15,644 nucleotides of DNA from JBEIJQ01 sp040380145 (GTDB lineage: Bacteria; Bacteroidota; Bacteroidia; Chitinophagales; Saprospiraceae): assembly GCA_040380145.1 (NCBI GenBank), contig JBEIJQ010000071.1, forward strand, positions 1 to 15,644. The letters run 5' to 3'. Of the stretch, positions 1 through 6,816 are shown piece by piece (the stretch's first letter is position 1; each line of letters opens with the position of its first letter). Position numbers and translations under genes: made by a program. The notes beneath the pieces were generated by a model that did not search any database, had not been told where the DNA came from, and saw only the letters and a list, made by a program, of their open reading frames with translations.

Positions 1-117
1 AAGTCCATCAAGGAACAAATCACCTCGCGAACAGCCCAAACGCTACCGATGAAAAAGTCTAAAAGTGACCCAAATTGAGCAGATCAAAAAAAGTCTAATG
101 ACAATTCTGGGTCAATT
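1..117. repeat. Inverted repeat, left copy
   Basis: This stretch is the reverse complement of 15411-15527. Position p pairs with position 15528-p. Positions 1-64 match with no mismatch, and 65-117 match with about nine substitutions and no gaps. The copy starts at the first base of the window, so it may extend further left. The right copy is followed by a long hairpin that would lie beyond the left edge here. No open reading frame is recognisable inside it. It could be a dispersed non-coding repeat, the end of an insertion element or a transposase-less derivative. The sequence alone does not decide. Confidence 0.9.
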
Positions 118-492
118 AAGCTGTGGCAGGGGATAAAAACATTCCTACTCGTCAGGCTTTTCGGATCCCGCCCCGATTTTTTGGCGTGGTTTCGGTTCCA
201 CTTTTTTGGAAAAAAAAGCTGAAAAAAAATTGGGGGAGAGCGGATTTTCAAGTGCGGAAAAAGGCCTCGAAAAGCACTTTTTCAAAGCAAAACTATTAGG
301 CCGTGCAACGCGATTTTCAAGAAATTGACGAATGCATTTGTTGCAAGGACTTAAAGACTCCCACAGCGCAAGAATGAATGTTATGAGAGCCCGTCGAAAG
401 GGGCGAAAACGGGGTAGGGGGGGGCTTTCCAAAATAAATTTCTCGGTTACGTCCGATTTTATTTGCTTTGCAGGCCACAAAAAAACGCACCG
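118..492. other. Intergenic spacer upstream of the helicase gene
   Basis: I see no credible gene in this stretch. It is rich in A and T tracts. It contains a possible hairpin with arms AAGTGC (250-255) and GCACTT (274-279) followed by Ts, and a short GTGG/CCAC hairpin (186-189 with 198-201) followed by six Ts. Either could be a weak terminator reading rightward, but both stems are short. GATTTTCAAG occurs twice (243-252 and 313-322, approximately). A near match to the Bacteroidota -7 element lies around 460-470 (TTTGCTTTG), but it lacks the TA and is not called. Confidence 0.5.
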
Positions 493-2769
493 ATGTCCGC
501 CCTTTTGCAAGAACTCAACGAAACACAACGCTTCGCCGTCTCGACCGTGAACGGCCCCATGCTGGTGATCGCCGGTCCGGGATCCGGGAAAACGCGGGTG
601 CTGACGTACCGGATCGCCCACCTGATCGAATCCGGTGTGCCGCCCTGGGAAATCTTGGCGCTGACCTTCACCAACAAGGCGGCCAAGGAAATGAAAGAAC
701 GCATTTCCAAGGTGGTCGGCGACCGGGGCAACCGGGTCTGGGCGGGCACTTTCCACTCGGTTTTCGCCCGCATCCTCCGCGCCGAGGCGGAACACATCGG
801 CTTTCCCTCCGATTTCACGATCTACGATGCCCAAGATGCCCAGGCCGCCATCAACCAAGTGGTCAAACAGCTGGGCCTCGACCCCAAGGCCTATCCCGGT
901 TCGGCCGTGTACAGCCGCATCTCCTTGGCCAAAAACAACCTCGTCACGCCCGAGCGCTACAAGCGGGATGCCCAACGGCTGAGCACCGATCGGCAGGACA
1001 AGCGCCCCGAACTGTACCGGATCTACGAAGCGTACCGCAACCAGTGCCTCCGCAGCGGCGCCATGGATTTCGACGACTTGCTGCTCAATCTCCATGCGCT
1101 CTTTTCCCAAAAAGAAGAGGTGCTCGACAGATACCGCAAGCGCTTCCGCTTCCTGCAGGTGGACGAGTTCCAGGACACCAACGCCCTGCAATACGCCATC
1201 GTGCAGCAACTCGTCGCTTACCCGGGCTCGCCGCGCAACATCTGCGTGGTGGGCGACGATGCCCAGAGCATCTACGGTTTTCGCGGGGCGACCATCCAGA
1301 ACATCCTCGACTTCGAGCGGGATTTCCCCGATCTGACCGTGCACAAGCTCGAACAGAACTACCGCTCCACCGAGGTCATCGTTCAGGCGGCCAACGATCT
1401 GATCCGTTGCAACAAAAAGCAGCTCGACAAAAAGATCTTCACCGACAAAGGCCGGGGCGAACCCATCCGGATCATCAAGGCGATGACCGACGAGGAAGAG
1501 GGAAAGCGCATCGTGGACGCCATCCAAGAGCAAAAAAACAGGGCGCACCTGAAAAACCAAGACATTGCCATCCTGTACCGCACGAACGCCCAGTCCCGTA
1601 TTTTCGAAGAGGCGCTGACCCACCAGCGCATCCCGTACCGGGTTTACGGGGGGCTTTCTTTCTACCAAAGAAAGGAAGTCAAAGATTATTTGGCCTACCT
1701 GCGGGTGGCCGTCAATCCCCAAGACGAGGAAGCGCTCCGGCGCATCATCAATTACCCGCGGCGGGGCATCGGCGATTCGACGATCGACAAACTCTCTGCC
1801 TATGCGGGCGCCCACAACATCCCGCTGTGGAAGGTCCTGAAAAACCCGGCGGTGGCCGACATCCCGGCCCGGGCGGCCAATGCCGTGCAGGAATTCGTGC
1901 TGCTCGTAGAGGAAATGATCGCGCGCCAGCCCGGCAACAATTCCTACGATTTCGCCCTGTACGCCGGGCGCAGATCGGGCCTGCTGACCGAACTGAAAAA
2001 CGACACCTCGCCCGAGGGCATCGCCCGCTTCGAGAACGCGACGGCTCTGCTCGACGGTATCAAGGCGTTCGTGGACGACGACAAAGCAGTCGCCGAGGGC
2101 GAGGATCCCAACGACCGCAGCCTGCGCGCCTACCTCCAAAATGTGGCCCTGCTAACGGATTTCGATTCCGAGGACGGCGAACAGGACCGGATCAGGCTCA
2201 TGTCCGCGCACTCGGCCAAAGGCCTGGAATTCAAATCCGTGTTCGTGGTGGGCCTGGAGGAAAACCTTTTCCCCAGTTCGATGGCCCTCCAGTCGCACGA
2301 CGCCGTGGCCGCCCTCGACGAAGAACGCCGCCTTTTTTATGTGGCCATCACGCGGGCCGAACAGCTCCTCACCCTCAGCTATTCCGTTAGCCGGTACCGG
2401 TTCGGCAAAATGGCGTACAACGAAAAAAGCCGCTTTTTGTCCGAAATCGGTTCCAAAAACGTGGAATCCCCCTCGCCGCGGGCCGTCTCGACCGGCGCGC
2501 GCACCAGCGGAGTGAGCGGTCTGATGCGCCCGCCGGCCCTCAAACAGCACGCCCCCTTGCCGGCCCACAAACTCGAAGGCTTCAAACCCAGCCCCATCGA
2601 TCAGATCCGCCCAGGCGTCAAGGTCCTGCACGAACGCTTCGGGCAGGGCGAGGTCGTCGCGGTGGACGGCGGTTCGGCCAACCGTGTGGCCACCATCCGC
2701 TTCGAGCATATAGATGCCGGCGAAAAACGGATCATGCTCCAATTCGCACGGTTGATGGTGTTGCCATAG
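493..2769 (+). CDS. UvrD/PcrA/Rep-family ATP-dependent DNA helicase
   Basis: Superfamily 1A 3'-5' DNA helicase of 758 residues, the usual length for PcrA/UvrD. Such enzymes unwind DNA in nucleotide excision repair, mismatch repair and replication-fork clearance in the cytoplasm. The motifs appear in order: Walker A AGPGSGKT (27-34), motif Ia LTFTNKAA (57-64), Walker B VDEFQDTN (223-230), motif III GDDAQSIYGFRGA (254-266), motif IV QNYRS (289-292 region), motif V SAHSAKGLEF (571-580) and motif VI RRLFYVAITRAE (612-623). The C-terminal 50 residues (708-758, with KVLHERFGQGEV) match the Tudor-like tail of PcrA that contacts RNA polymerase. I chose ATG 493. An in-frame TTG at 463 would add ten residues without family support. 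Whether to call it pcrA or uvrD cannot be settled here, so no symbol is given. It stands alone, followed by an AT-rich spacer. Confidence 0.96.
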   Translation: MSALLQELNETQRFAVSTVNGPMLVIAGPGSGKTRVLTYRIAHLIESGVPPWEILALTFTNKAAKEMKERISKVVGDRGNRVWAGTFHSVFARILRAEAEHIGFPSDFTIYDAQDAQAAINQVVKQLGLDPKAYPGSAVYSRISLAKNNLVTPERYKRDAQRLSTDRQDKRPELYRIYEAYRNQCLRSGAMDFDDLLLNLHALFSQKEEVLDRYRKRFRFLQVDEFQDTNALQYAIVQQLVAYPGSPRNICVVGDDAQSIYGFRGATIQNILDFERDFPDLTVHKLEQNYRSTEVIVQAANDLIRCNKKQLDKKIFTDKGRGEPIRIIKAMTDEEEGKRIVDAIQEQKNRAHLKNQDIAILYRTNAQSRIFEEALTHQRIPYRVYGGLSFYQRKEVKDYLAYLRVAVNPQDEEALRRIINYPRRGIGDSTIDKLSAYAGAHNIPLWKVLKNPAVADIPARAANAVQEFVLLVEEMIARQPGNNSYDFALYAGRRSGLLTELKNDTSPEGIARFENATALLDGIKAFVDDDKAVAEGEDPNDRSLRAYLQNVALLTDFDSEDGEQDRIRLMSAHSAKGLEFKSVFVVGLEENLFPSSMALQSHDAVAALDEERRLFYVAITRAEQLLTLSYSVSRYRFGKMAYNEKSRFLSEIGSKNVESPSPRAVSTGARTSGVSGLMRPPALKQHAPLPAHKLEGFKPSPIDQIRPGVKVLHERFGQGEVVAVDGGSANRVATIRFEHIDAGEKRIMLQFARLMVLP

Positions 2770-2840
2770 TTTTTTTATCTATTTTTTTATTTTTTAATAA
2801 AATTTTAATAAAATTATTTTTTTATAAAAAAATAAAAATA
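2770..2840. other. Extremely AT-rich spacer with perfect palindrome
   Basis: In these 71 bases directly after the helicase stop codon only one base (C at 2779) is not A or T. They contain a fully self-complementary 22-bp palindrome at 2814-2835 built from a T7 run, ATA/TAT centre and A7 run, and a direct repeat of AATAAAATT (about 2797-2805 and 2808-2816). It may work as a bidirectional transcription end or as a DNA-unwinding or bending site. The stem has no G or C, so it is not a classical intrinsic terminator. Confidence 0.6.
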
Positions 2841-2931
2841 CGAGCACTAATGACCGCCTTTAATTGCGTTCGAAAACCGGTGGTTCAAAACTTTTTTCCC
2901 GAAAATCTATTTTTCAGAAAAACTACCCGAC

Positions 2932-3228
2932 ATGCTCTGTCCCGTTTGCAAGACCACTACGCTGGTGATGACGACCCGAAACGAAGTCGAAATCGATTAT
3001 TGCCCCTCCTGCCGGGGCGTTTGGTTGGACCGCGGTGAACTCGACAAGATCATCGAGCGATCCAACCACCTGCACACGCACCACGACGATGCCCGCCCTC
3101 ATGCGCCCGAGCAACGCCGCCATGACGACGAACACGGCAGGTACGGCCATTACGACGACGACCGCCACAAGCACCATCCCCACAAAAAGAAAAAATCCTA
3201 TTGGTCGGACCTGTTCGACTTCGATTGA
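2932..3228 (+). CDS. TFIIB-type zinc-ribbon protein with His-rich tail
   Basis: Small protein of 98 residues. The N-terminal 45 residues match the zf-TFIIB zinc-ribbon family: CPVC at 3-6, CPSC at 24-27, then RGVWLDRGELDKII (28-41). The four cysteines should bind one zinc ion. Residues 46-84 are a low-complexity tail very rich in His, Asp, Arg and Lys, and the end SYWSDLFDFD resembles the conserved acidic-aromatic end of family members. The molecular role of these proteins is not established. The His-rich tail may bind metal, which is inference. The start is ATG 2932. The stop is two bases before the hscB GTG start, so the two genes are probably co-translated. Both could belong to metal or cofactor handling, but proximity is the only evidence. 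Confidence 0.88.
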   Translation: MLCPVCKTTTLVMTTRNEVEIDYCPSCRGVWLDRGELDKIIERSNHLHTHHDDARPHAPEQRRHDDEHGRYGHYDDDRHKHHPHKKKKSYWSDLFDFD

Positions 3229-3230
3229 CC

Positions 3231-3764
3231 GTGCACATCCCGCCCTACTACGAACTGTTCGGACTGCCGGTCCGTTTGGATCCCGATCCCGAGGAGCTGC
3301 GCCGCCGCTTTCTTGCGCTGAACCGCAGCCACCATCCCGACCGCTTCACCCTCGAATCCGAAGAAAAACAAGCGGAGGCCCTGGCGCGGGCCACCGAAAT
3401 CAATCGGGCTTACCAAACCATTTCCGACGAAAACGCCCGCCTGCGTTATGTGCTTTCCTGGTACGGCGAGCTCGGCGAAGAAGGACAGGAAAAAATGGAT
3501 CCGGAGTTTCTGATGGAAATGATGGAGGCCAACGAAAAAATCGCAGAATTGGAATTGGAGAGCAACGATCGAGCATTTGCGGATATTTCCAACTTGTTGG
3601 CCGATAAGGAAAAAGAGCTGCGTGAAAGCGTATTGCCGTCTTTTTCGAACTTCGACGGTTCGCCCGAGACCCGGTCGGCACTGAAAAACGTAAAAGATTA
3701 TTTTCTAAAAACGCGCTATTTGTTGCGCATTCGGGAAAACCTGCTTAGATTTGCACCCGATTGA
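3231..3764 (+). CDS. hscB: HscB-like J-domain co-chaperone
   Basis: Protein of 177 residues with the two-part layout of HscB. An N-terminal J-domain (about 5-78) has the HPD motif at 35-37 within SHHPDRF, and a C-terminal helical region (about 88-174, beginning PEFLMEMMEANEKI) is typical of the scaffold-binding HSCB domain. HscB delivers the IscU scaffold to its Hsp70 partner and stimulates ATP hydrolysis during iron-sulfur cluster transfer. Start choice: GTG 3231 gives VHIPPYYELFGL, matching the family start YFELFGLP. A TTG at 3225 overlapping the preceding stop is an alternative, and upstream extensions would run into the zinc-ribbon gene. No isc or suf genes are visible nearby, so the link to cluster assembly comes from family knowledge only. 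Its 3' end contains the promoter of the following tRNA gene. Confidence 0.87.
   Translation: MHIPPYYELFGLPVRLDPDPEELRRRFLALNRSHHPDRFTLESEEKQAEALARATEINRAYQTISDENARLRYVLSWYGELGEEGQEKMDPEFLMEMMEANEKIAELELESNDRAFADISNLLADKEKELRESVLPSFSNFDGSPETRSALKNVKDYFLKTRYLLRIRENLLRFAPD
3723..3753 (+). promoter_or_regulatory. Bacteroidota-type promoter of tRNA-Leu
   Basis: A -7 box TAGATTTG (3746-3753) matches TAnnTTTG exactly. A TTG at 3723-3725 lies 20 bases upstream, in the place of the -33 element. The box is inside the last codons of hscB and about 36 bases before the mature tRNA 5' end. The tRNA can therefore be transcribed independently of hscB. Confidence 0.65.
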
Positions 3765-3789
3765 GGGAAAAGCCCTCGTTCGATCTGCA

Positions 3790-3872
3790 GCCGGAGTGGC
3801 GGAATGGTAGACGCGCTGGTCTCAAACACCAGTTGTAGCAATGCAGTGCGAGTTCGAGTCTCGCCTCCGGCA
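3790..3872 (+). tRNA. tRNA-Leu (anticodon CAA)
   Basis: An 83-base class II tRNA. The acceptor stem GCCGGAG pairs with CTCCGGC, followed by discriminator A at 3872. The anticodon arm CTGGT-CTCAAAC-ACCAG gives anticodon CAA, reading UUG. A variable arm of about 15 bases, as expected for leucine, precedes the T arm GCGAG-TTCGAGT-CTCGC. The D arm contains the expected TGGCGGAATGGTAGACGC. The 3' CCA is not encoded (the next bases are CCG), so CCA must be added after transcription. An intrinsic terminator follows 22 bases downstream. Confidence 0.97.
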
Positions 3873-3894
3873 CCGCCCCGCTCAAAGGTCCCTT

Positions 3895-3920
3895 GCCCCA
3901 GGTGAGGGGCTTTTGTTTTT
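3895..3920 (+). terminator. Intrinsic terminator of tRNA-Leu
   Basis: A hairpin with arms GCCCC (3895-3899) and GGGGC (3906-3910) and loop AGGTGA is followed by TTTTGTTTTT (3911-3920). The T tract is on the + strand side, so it ends the tRNA transcript. It sits just beyond the stop codon of the opposite-strand PorP/SprF gene. Confidence 0.75.
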
Positions 3921-4833
3921 TACCAGTCCGGGTCGTTTTCCCGCAGCGTGTAGGAAAGCATCAATTCGTGGCTGGAGCCCAGTTGTCCGCTCAGGGTCGA
4001 AAACTGTCGGCTGAAAGCATAACCGATCCGGAATTTGTCCCGATAATTGAAACCCGCTTCCAAGATGACGGAATTGTCGGTCTGGTAGCCCGCGCCGATC
4101 ATGAAACTGTCGTCCCAGTTGTAGCGCAAGTTGAGCAGCGCGTGGGGCGGGGAGGTCGGTGCGTATTTCAGCCAGAGGGTGGGTTCGAAGTAGTCGCCCC
4201 TTTGGGAAACATAAGCTTTGGTCCCCACCACGCCATACAGGTGCGGGATTCTCCGGAGGTTGGAGCGTCCGCCGTCGCCGTTCACGCGCAAGTTGAGCCC
4301 CAACAACTGGGGGACCGAGATACCCGCGTAGATTTTGTCTGTGTAGTAAAAAACGCCCAGCCCCGCATCGGGCGCCAGACGGGTGCCGGTGTTGTCGAAC
4401 ACCAACGGGTCCACCTGGTCGTGCAGGATCAGTTGGTCGCCGCGCAGGCGGTACTGCGACAGCGACATGGACACGCCGATGCTGAGGTGCCGGCTTTTGG
4501 TCCAAGAGCTCAGGTTGATGTGGTAACTGTACAGGCCGTTCACGCCGATGCTGGTGATCGGGCCGGCTTGGTCGAAAAGCAGATAACCACCGAAGCCCAT
4601 CTGATAGTAAGGCTCGTAATCCGTAAAGGCGGCCGTGCCAGTGATGGGAGCGCCGGGCATGTTGGTCCACTGTTGCCGGTAGCTGGCGTGCACGGCCATG
4701 CGGTCGTCCCAACCCGTCATGGCGGGGTTCAGCACAAATCCGTTTGGAGGTACTGGCTGTAAAGGGAAAGCTGCTGCGCCGAAAGCCGGGGCAAAAAAGC
4801 AGAGGCCAGCAAAACTAAAACGGCGGTGCGCAT
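3920..4833 (-). CDS. PorP/SprF-family outer-membrane protein, frameshifted near residue 30
   Basis: The main frame (3920-4735) reads LNPAMTGWDD followed by alternating beta-strand sequence rich in Gly, Tyr and Leu, ending RENDPDW. It matches the PorP/SprF family, outer-membrane beta-barrels associated with type IX secretion and gliding in Bacteroidota. On its own it lacks a signal peptide. Upstream in another frame, ATG 4833 encodes MRTAVLVLLASAFLPRLSAQ and then QLSLYSQYLQ, a signal peptide plus the normal family start. It hits TGA within four codons after a CAAACGGA sequence. Adding one A there would read QYLQNGFVLNPAMTG, exactly the family pattern, so one base appears missing at about 4743-4745. 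This is either a sequencing or assembly error or a real inactivating mutation. The restored protein would be about 304 residues, full family length. Which type IX component it serves is unknown. Confidence 0.85.
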
Positions 4834-4891
4834 GGCGAAACGAACTTTTGTGACCGGAAGGAAGGAATGGCCGGACCTTTCAATTTTTTTC

Positions 4892-4899
4892 CAAAAGTA
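4892..4899 (-). promoter_or_regulatory. -7 promoter box of the PorP/SprF gene
   Basis: On the - strand this reads TACTTTTG, an exact fit to TAnnTTTG. It lies about 59 bases upstream of ATG 4833. No clear -33 TTG is visible at the right distance, so the assignment rests on the -7 box and its position. Confidence 0.45.
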
Positions 4900-4979
4900 A
4901 TATACCTTGCATCATAGTTTTTCGTTAAAAAAAAGTTCATTCGAAAAATTTGTTTCCGACGATCTCAAAAACCTTCCAC

Positions 4980-5558
4980 ATGACAAGATCACTTTTGTTC
5001 GGCTTTTCTCTGATATTCTTTTTTGCCGTTGCCCTGAACGCCCAGAAACCGACCGCCCCGCAGGCTCCTTCCGCCCCGCAAAAACCGGCCGCTCCGCAGG
5101 CTCCCGCTCCAAAGGGCAAGGTGGTCGTGACCGAAGACAGTCTCTACCGCTGGCGCATCAAACAAGAAAAACTGGACGGCATCTATATTCCCGCAGATCT
5201 GGGCGACTGCTTTGTGCAACTGGACAAGGCTTTTGACGCCGATGCCAAAAAAACCTTTTTGGCGATCCCCGAACAGGAAGTCGATTCCCTCACCCACAAC
5301 ACCATCGGCCGCTGGATGGATGTTCGTTGGCACATTTCGGAGGGATCCCGCTTGTCGGCCAAGTTCAACGCCATGGGCGTGCCGCATTTCGATTACATGA
5401 TCTCGCTGATCCTGATCACTTACCACCGTTCGCGCAACGGCAAAGACCCCAAAGCAAAAGAACTTGTCCAGGCTTACAACGAGGATTGGGCCAGAAAAGA
5501 AGAACAGAAGCGCAAGGAGCGCCTGCAAAAAGCAGCGGCCAAGGAAAAAGGGAAATAG
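4980..5558 (+). CDS. Exported DUF6794-like protein of unknown function
   Basis: Protein of 192 residues. Residues 1-21 are a clear signal peptide (MTRSLLFGFS, hydrophobic core, ending LNAQ). Residues 22-46 are a Pro/Ala/Gln linker with repeated PQAP and APQKPAAP units. The folded part (about 60-152) contains IPADLGDCFVQLDKAF, then IGRWMDVRWHISEGSRLSAKFN, then DYMISLILITYHR. This pattern resembles the Bacteroidota domain annotated as DUF6794; I recognise it from memory only. The last 40 residues are a charged Lys/Glu/Arg helix. No catalytic residues are evident. It probably acts in the periplasm or at the cell surface. ATG 4980 was chosen because it begins the signal peptide; an upstream start at 4950 would bury it. 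The gene is divergent from the PorP/SprF gene, with 146 bases between their starts. Confidence 0.8.
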   Translation: MTRSLLFGFSLIFFFAVALNAQKPTAPQAPSAPQKPAAPQAPAPKGKVVVTEDSLYRWRIKQEKLDGIYIPADLGDCFVQLDKAFDADAKKTFLAIPEQEVDSLTHNTIGRWMDVRWHISEGSRLSAKFNAMGVPHFDYMISLILITYHRSRNGKDPKAKELVQAYNEDWARKEEQKRKERLQKAAAKEKGK

Positions 5559-5569
5559 CGCGAAAGGGC

Positions 5570-5577
5570 TACCTTTG
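5570..5577 (+). promoter_or_regulatory. -7 promoter box upstream of methylmalonyl-CoA epimerase
   Basis: TACCTTTG fits the Bacteroidota -7 consensus exactly. It is in the 36-base gap before the mce start codon, 17 bases ahead of ATG 5595, which gives a very short leader. No clear -33 TTG is seen. Confidence 0.55.
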
Positions 5578-5594
5578 CGTAAACAACCCAGCCT

Positions 5595-6011
5595 ATGTTT
5601 CTGAAAGTGGAGCACATCGGGATCGCCGTGTCGGACCTGCGCGCGGCGAACGAACTGTACACCAGGCTTCTCGGCGTCGAGCCTTACAAGGAAGAGGCCG
5701 TGGAAAGCGAGCATGTCAACACCTCTTTTTTCCGACAGGGAGAAACCAAGATCGAACTGTTGGCCGCCACGGATCCTTCCAGCGCCATTGCCAAGTCGAT
5801 CGAAAAACGCGGTGAGGGCATCCACCACATCGCTTTTGAAGTGGCCGACATCCATGCCGAAATGGAGCGGCTCGCCTCCGCCGGTTTCACGCTGCTCAAT
5901 GAGCGCCCCAAGCGCGGGGCCGACAACAAGTTGATCTGCTTCGTCCATCCCAAGGATACCCGGGGCGTGCTGGTGGAACTCTGCCAGTCCATTTCCCTCG
6001 ACGTGGAATAA
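5595..6011 (+). CDS. mce: Methylmalonyl-CoA epimerase
   Basis: Protein of 138 residues, the normal length. It belongs to the vicinal-oxygen-chelate (glyoxalase) fold. It interconverts (2R)- and (2S)-methylmalonyl-CoA, linking propionyl-CoA metabolism to succinyl-CoA through the B12-dependent mutase. Two beta-alpha-beta-beta-beta halves are visible. The first starts VEHIGIAVSDL (5-15, His7), and the second starts GEGIHHIAFEVADI (73-86, His77/78). The C-terminal VLVELCQ carries Glu128. These His and Glu residues fit the metal-binding positions of the family. TKIELLAAT (51-59) and DNKLICFVHPKDTRGVLVEL (110-129) are characteristic. A TAnnTTTG box precedes it, and the permease gene begins two bases after its stop, so those two are likely co-transcribed. 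No mutase gene is present in the window. Confidence 0.93.
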   Translation: MFLKVEHIGIAVSDLRAANELYTRLLGVEPYKEEAVESEHVNTSFFRQGETKIELLAATDPSSAIAKSIEKRGEGIHHIAFEVADIHAEMERLASAGFTLLNERPKRGADNKLICFVHPKDTRGVLVELCQSISLDVE

Positions 6012-6013
6012 CC

Positions 6014-6769
6014 GTGGAGTGGTTCCATTTTCCGATCGCCGTGCTCGGCGGTCTGGTGGCCGGAGTGGTCAACACGCTGACCGGCAACGGATCGGCCATC
6101 ACGCTGAGCGTGCTGATGGGGGTGATGGGCCTGCCGCCCGATGTGGCCAACGGCACCAATCGGATCGGGATTTTCGCCGGGGGCGCCGTTTCGACCTGGG
6201 CCTTTTGGCGGGAGGGCAAGATCGATGCCCGTTCCTCGCTGCCCTACATCCTGCCGTTGTGCATCGGGGCGGTTGCCGGCATCGAGGTCTCGCTGGTGCT
6301 TTCTCCCGAGGCCTTCAAAAACACCATGGGCATCCTGCTGGTATTCCTGCTGCTGGTGCTTTTGGTGAACCCCGAACGCTGGACGAAAGTCTCAACCGAG
6401 CCCTCGCGGATCCCGAAATGGGTGTTGTGCCTGCTGTTCCTCGCGCTGGGCTTCTACGGAGGGTTCATTCAGATGGGCATGGGCGTTTTCTTGCTGGCCA
6501 TTATGGTGCTGGGCGCCCGTTTCACCATCAACGAGGCCAACGCCATCAAACTCTTGGGCGTGACCCTGTACACGGCCTACGCCATTCTGCGCTTTTCCCT
6601 CTCCGCCAAAATCCACTGGCCATCGGGCTTGCTGGTGGCCAGCGGACAGTTCGCGGGTGGCTGGCTGGGCGCGTGGTTTTCGCTGCACCATCCCCGCGCG
6701 GCGGTGTGGACCTATCGCCTTCTGGTGGTCGTGATCGTGGCGGCCCTGGTGCAATTGTGGTGTTTTTGA
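6014..6769 (+). CDS. TauE/SafE-family membrane permease (sulfite exporter family)
   Basis: Integral membrane protein of 251 residues with about eight hydrophobic segments. The TauE/SafE duplicated motif is visible in the first half as GLVAGVVNTLTGNGSAITLSVL (13-34) followed by GLPPDVANGTNRIGIF (39-54). The second half begins FLALGFYGGFIQMGMGVFLLAI (142-163), with NEANAIKLLGV (173-183) as the repeat of the Asn-rich turn. Family members move small organic sulfur or oxo-anions such as sulfite, sulfoacetate or taurine-derived compounds across the inner membrane. The substrate here cannot be told from sequence. The start is GTG 6014, two bases after the mce stop. No better ATG is available in frame, and the first hydrophobic segment begins at once. 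The coupling with mce looks like shared transcription rather than an obvious pathway link. Confidence 0.9.
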   Translation: MEWFHFPIAVLGGLVAGVVNTLTGNGSAITLSVLMGVMGLPPDVANGTNRIGIFAGGAVSTWAFWREGKIDARSSLPYILPLCIGAVAGIEVSLVLSPEAFKNTMGILLVFLLLVLLVNPERWTKVSTEPSRIPKWVLCLLFLALGFYGGFIQMGMGVFLLAIMVLGARFTINEANAIKLLGVTLYTAYAILRFSLSAKIHWPSGLLVASGQFAGGWLGAWFSLHHPRAAVWTYRLLVVVIVAALVQLWCF

Positions 6770-6786
6770 AACGATTGGTATTTTTG
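6755..6786 (+). promoter_or_regulatory. Bacteroidota-type promoter of the 6817-11715 gene block
   Basis: A -7 box TATTTTTG (6779-6786) matches TAnnTTTG. ATTG (TTG at 6755-6757) is 21 bases upstream in the -33 place. The box straddles the gap between the permease stop (6769) and the next start (6817). It probably drives the four closely spaced genes that follow. Confidence 0.6.
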
Positions 6787-6816
6787 TCCGAAACATTTCC
6801 GTAACCGACCGTGCCC

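Noticed and set aside
145..2139. 664-residue open frame on the - strand opposite the helicase gene
   Set aside because: It is the antisense frame of a clear UvrD/PcrA gene, with no recognisable domain and a composition expected from codon bias in a GC-rich gene.
3763..3777. Terminator after hscB (GAGGG/CCCTC hairpin)
   Set aside because: The 5-bp stem lacks a T tract and lies between the tRNA promoter and the tRNA, where termination would silence it.
3893..4762. 289-residue + strand frame opposite the PorP/SprF gene
   Set aside because: Antisense shadow. The - strand frame has family motifs, while this one has none.
4901..4909. Promoter box for the DUF6794-like gene (TATACCTTG)
   Set aside because: It has one T fewer than TAnnTTTG (TACCTTG at 4903-4909) and no -33 TTG, so it is not a match I can support.
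5055..5110. Tandem DNA repeat in the DUF6794-like gene linker
   Set aside because: The repetition is imperfect and reflects a Pro/Ala/Gln protein linker. It is not a distinct repeat element or CRISPR.
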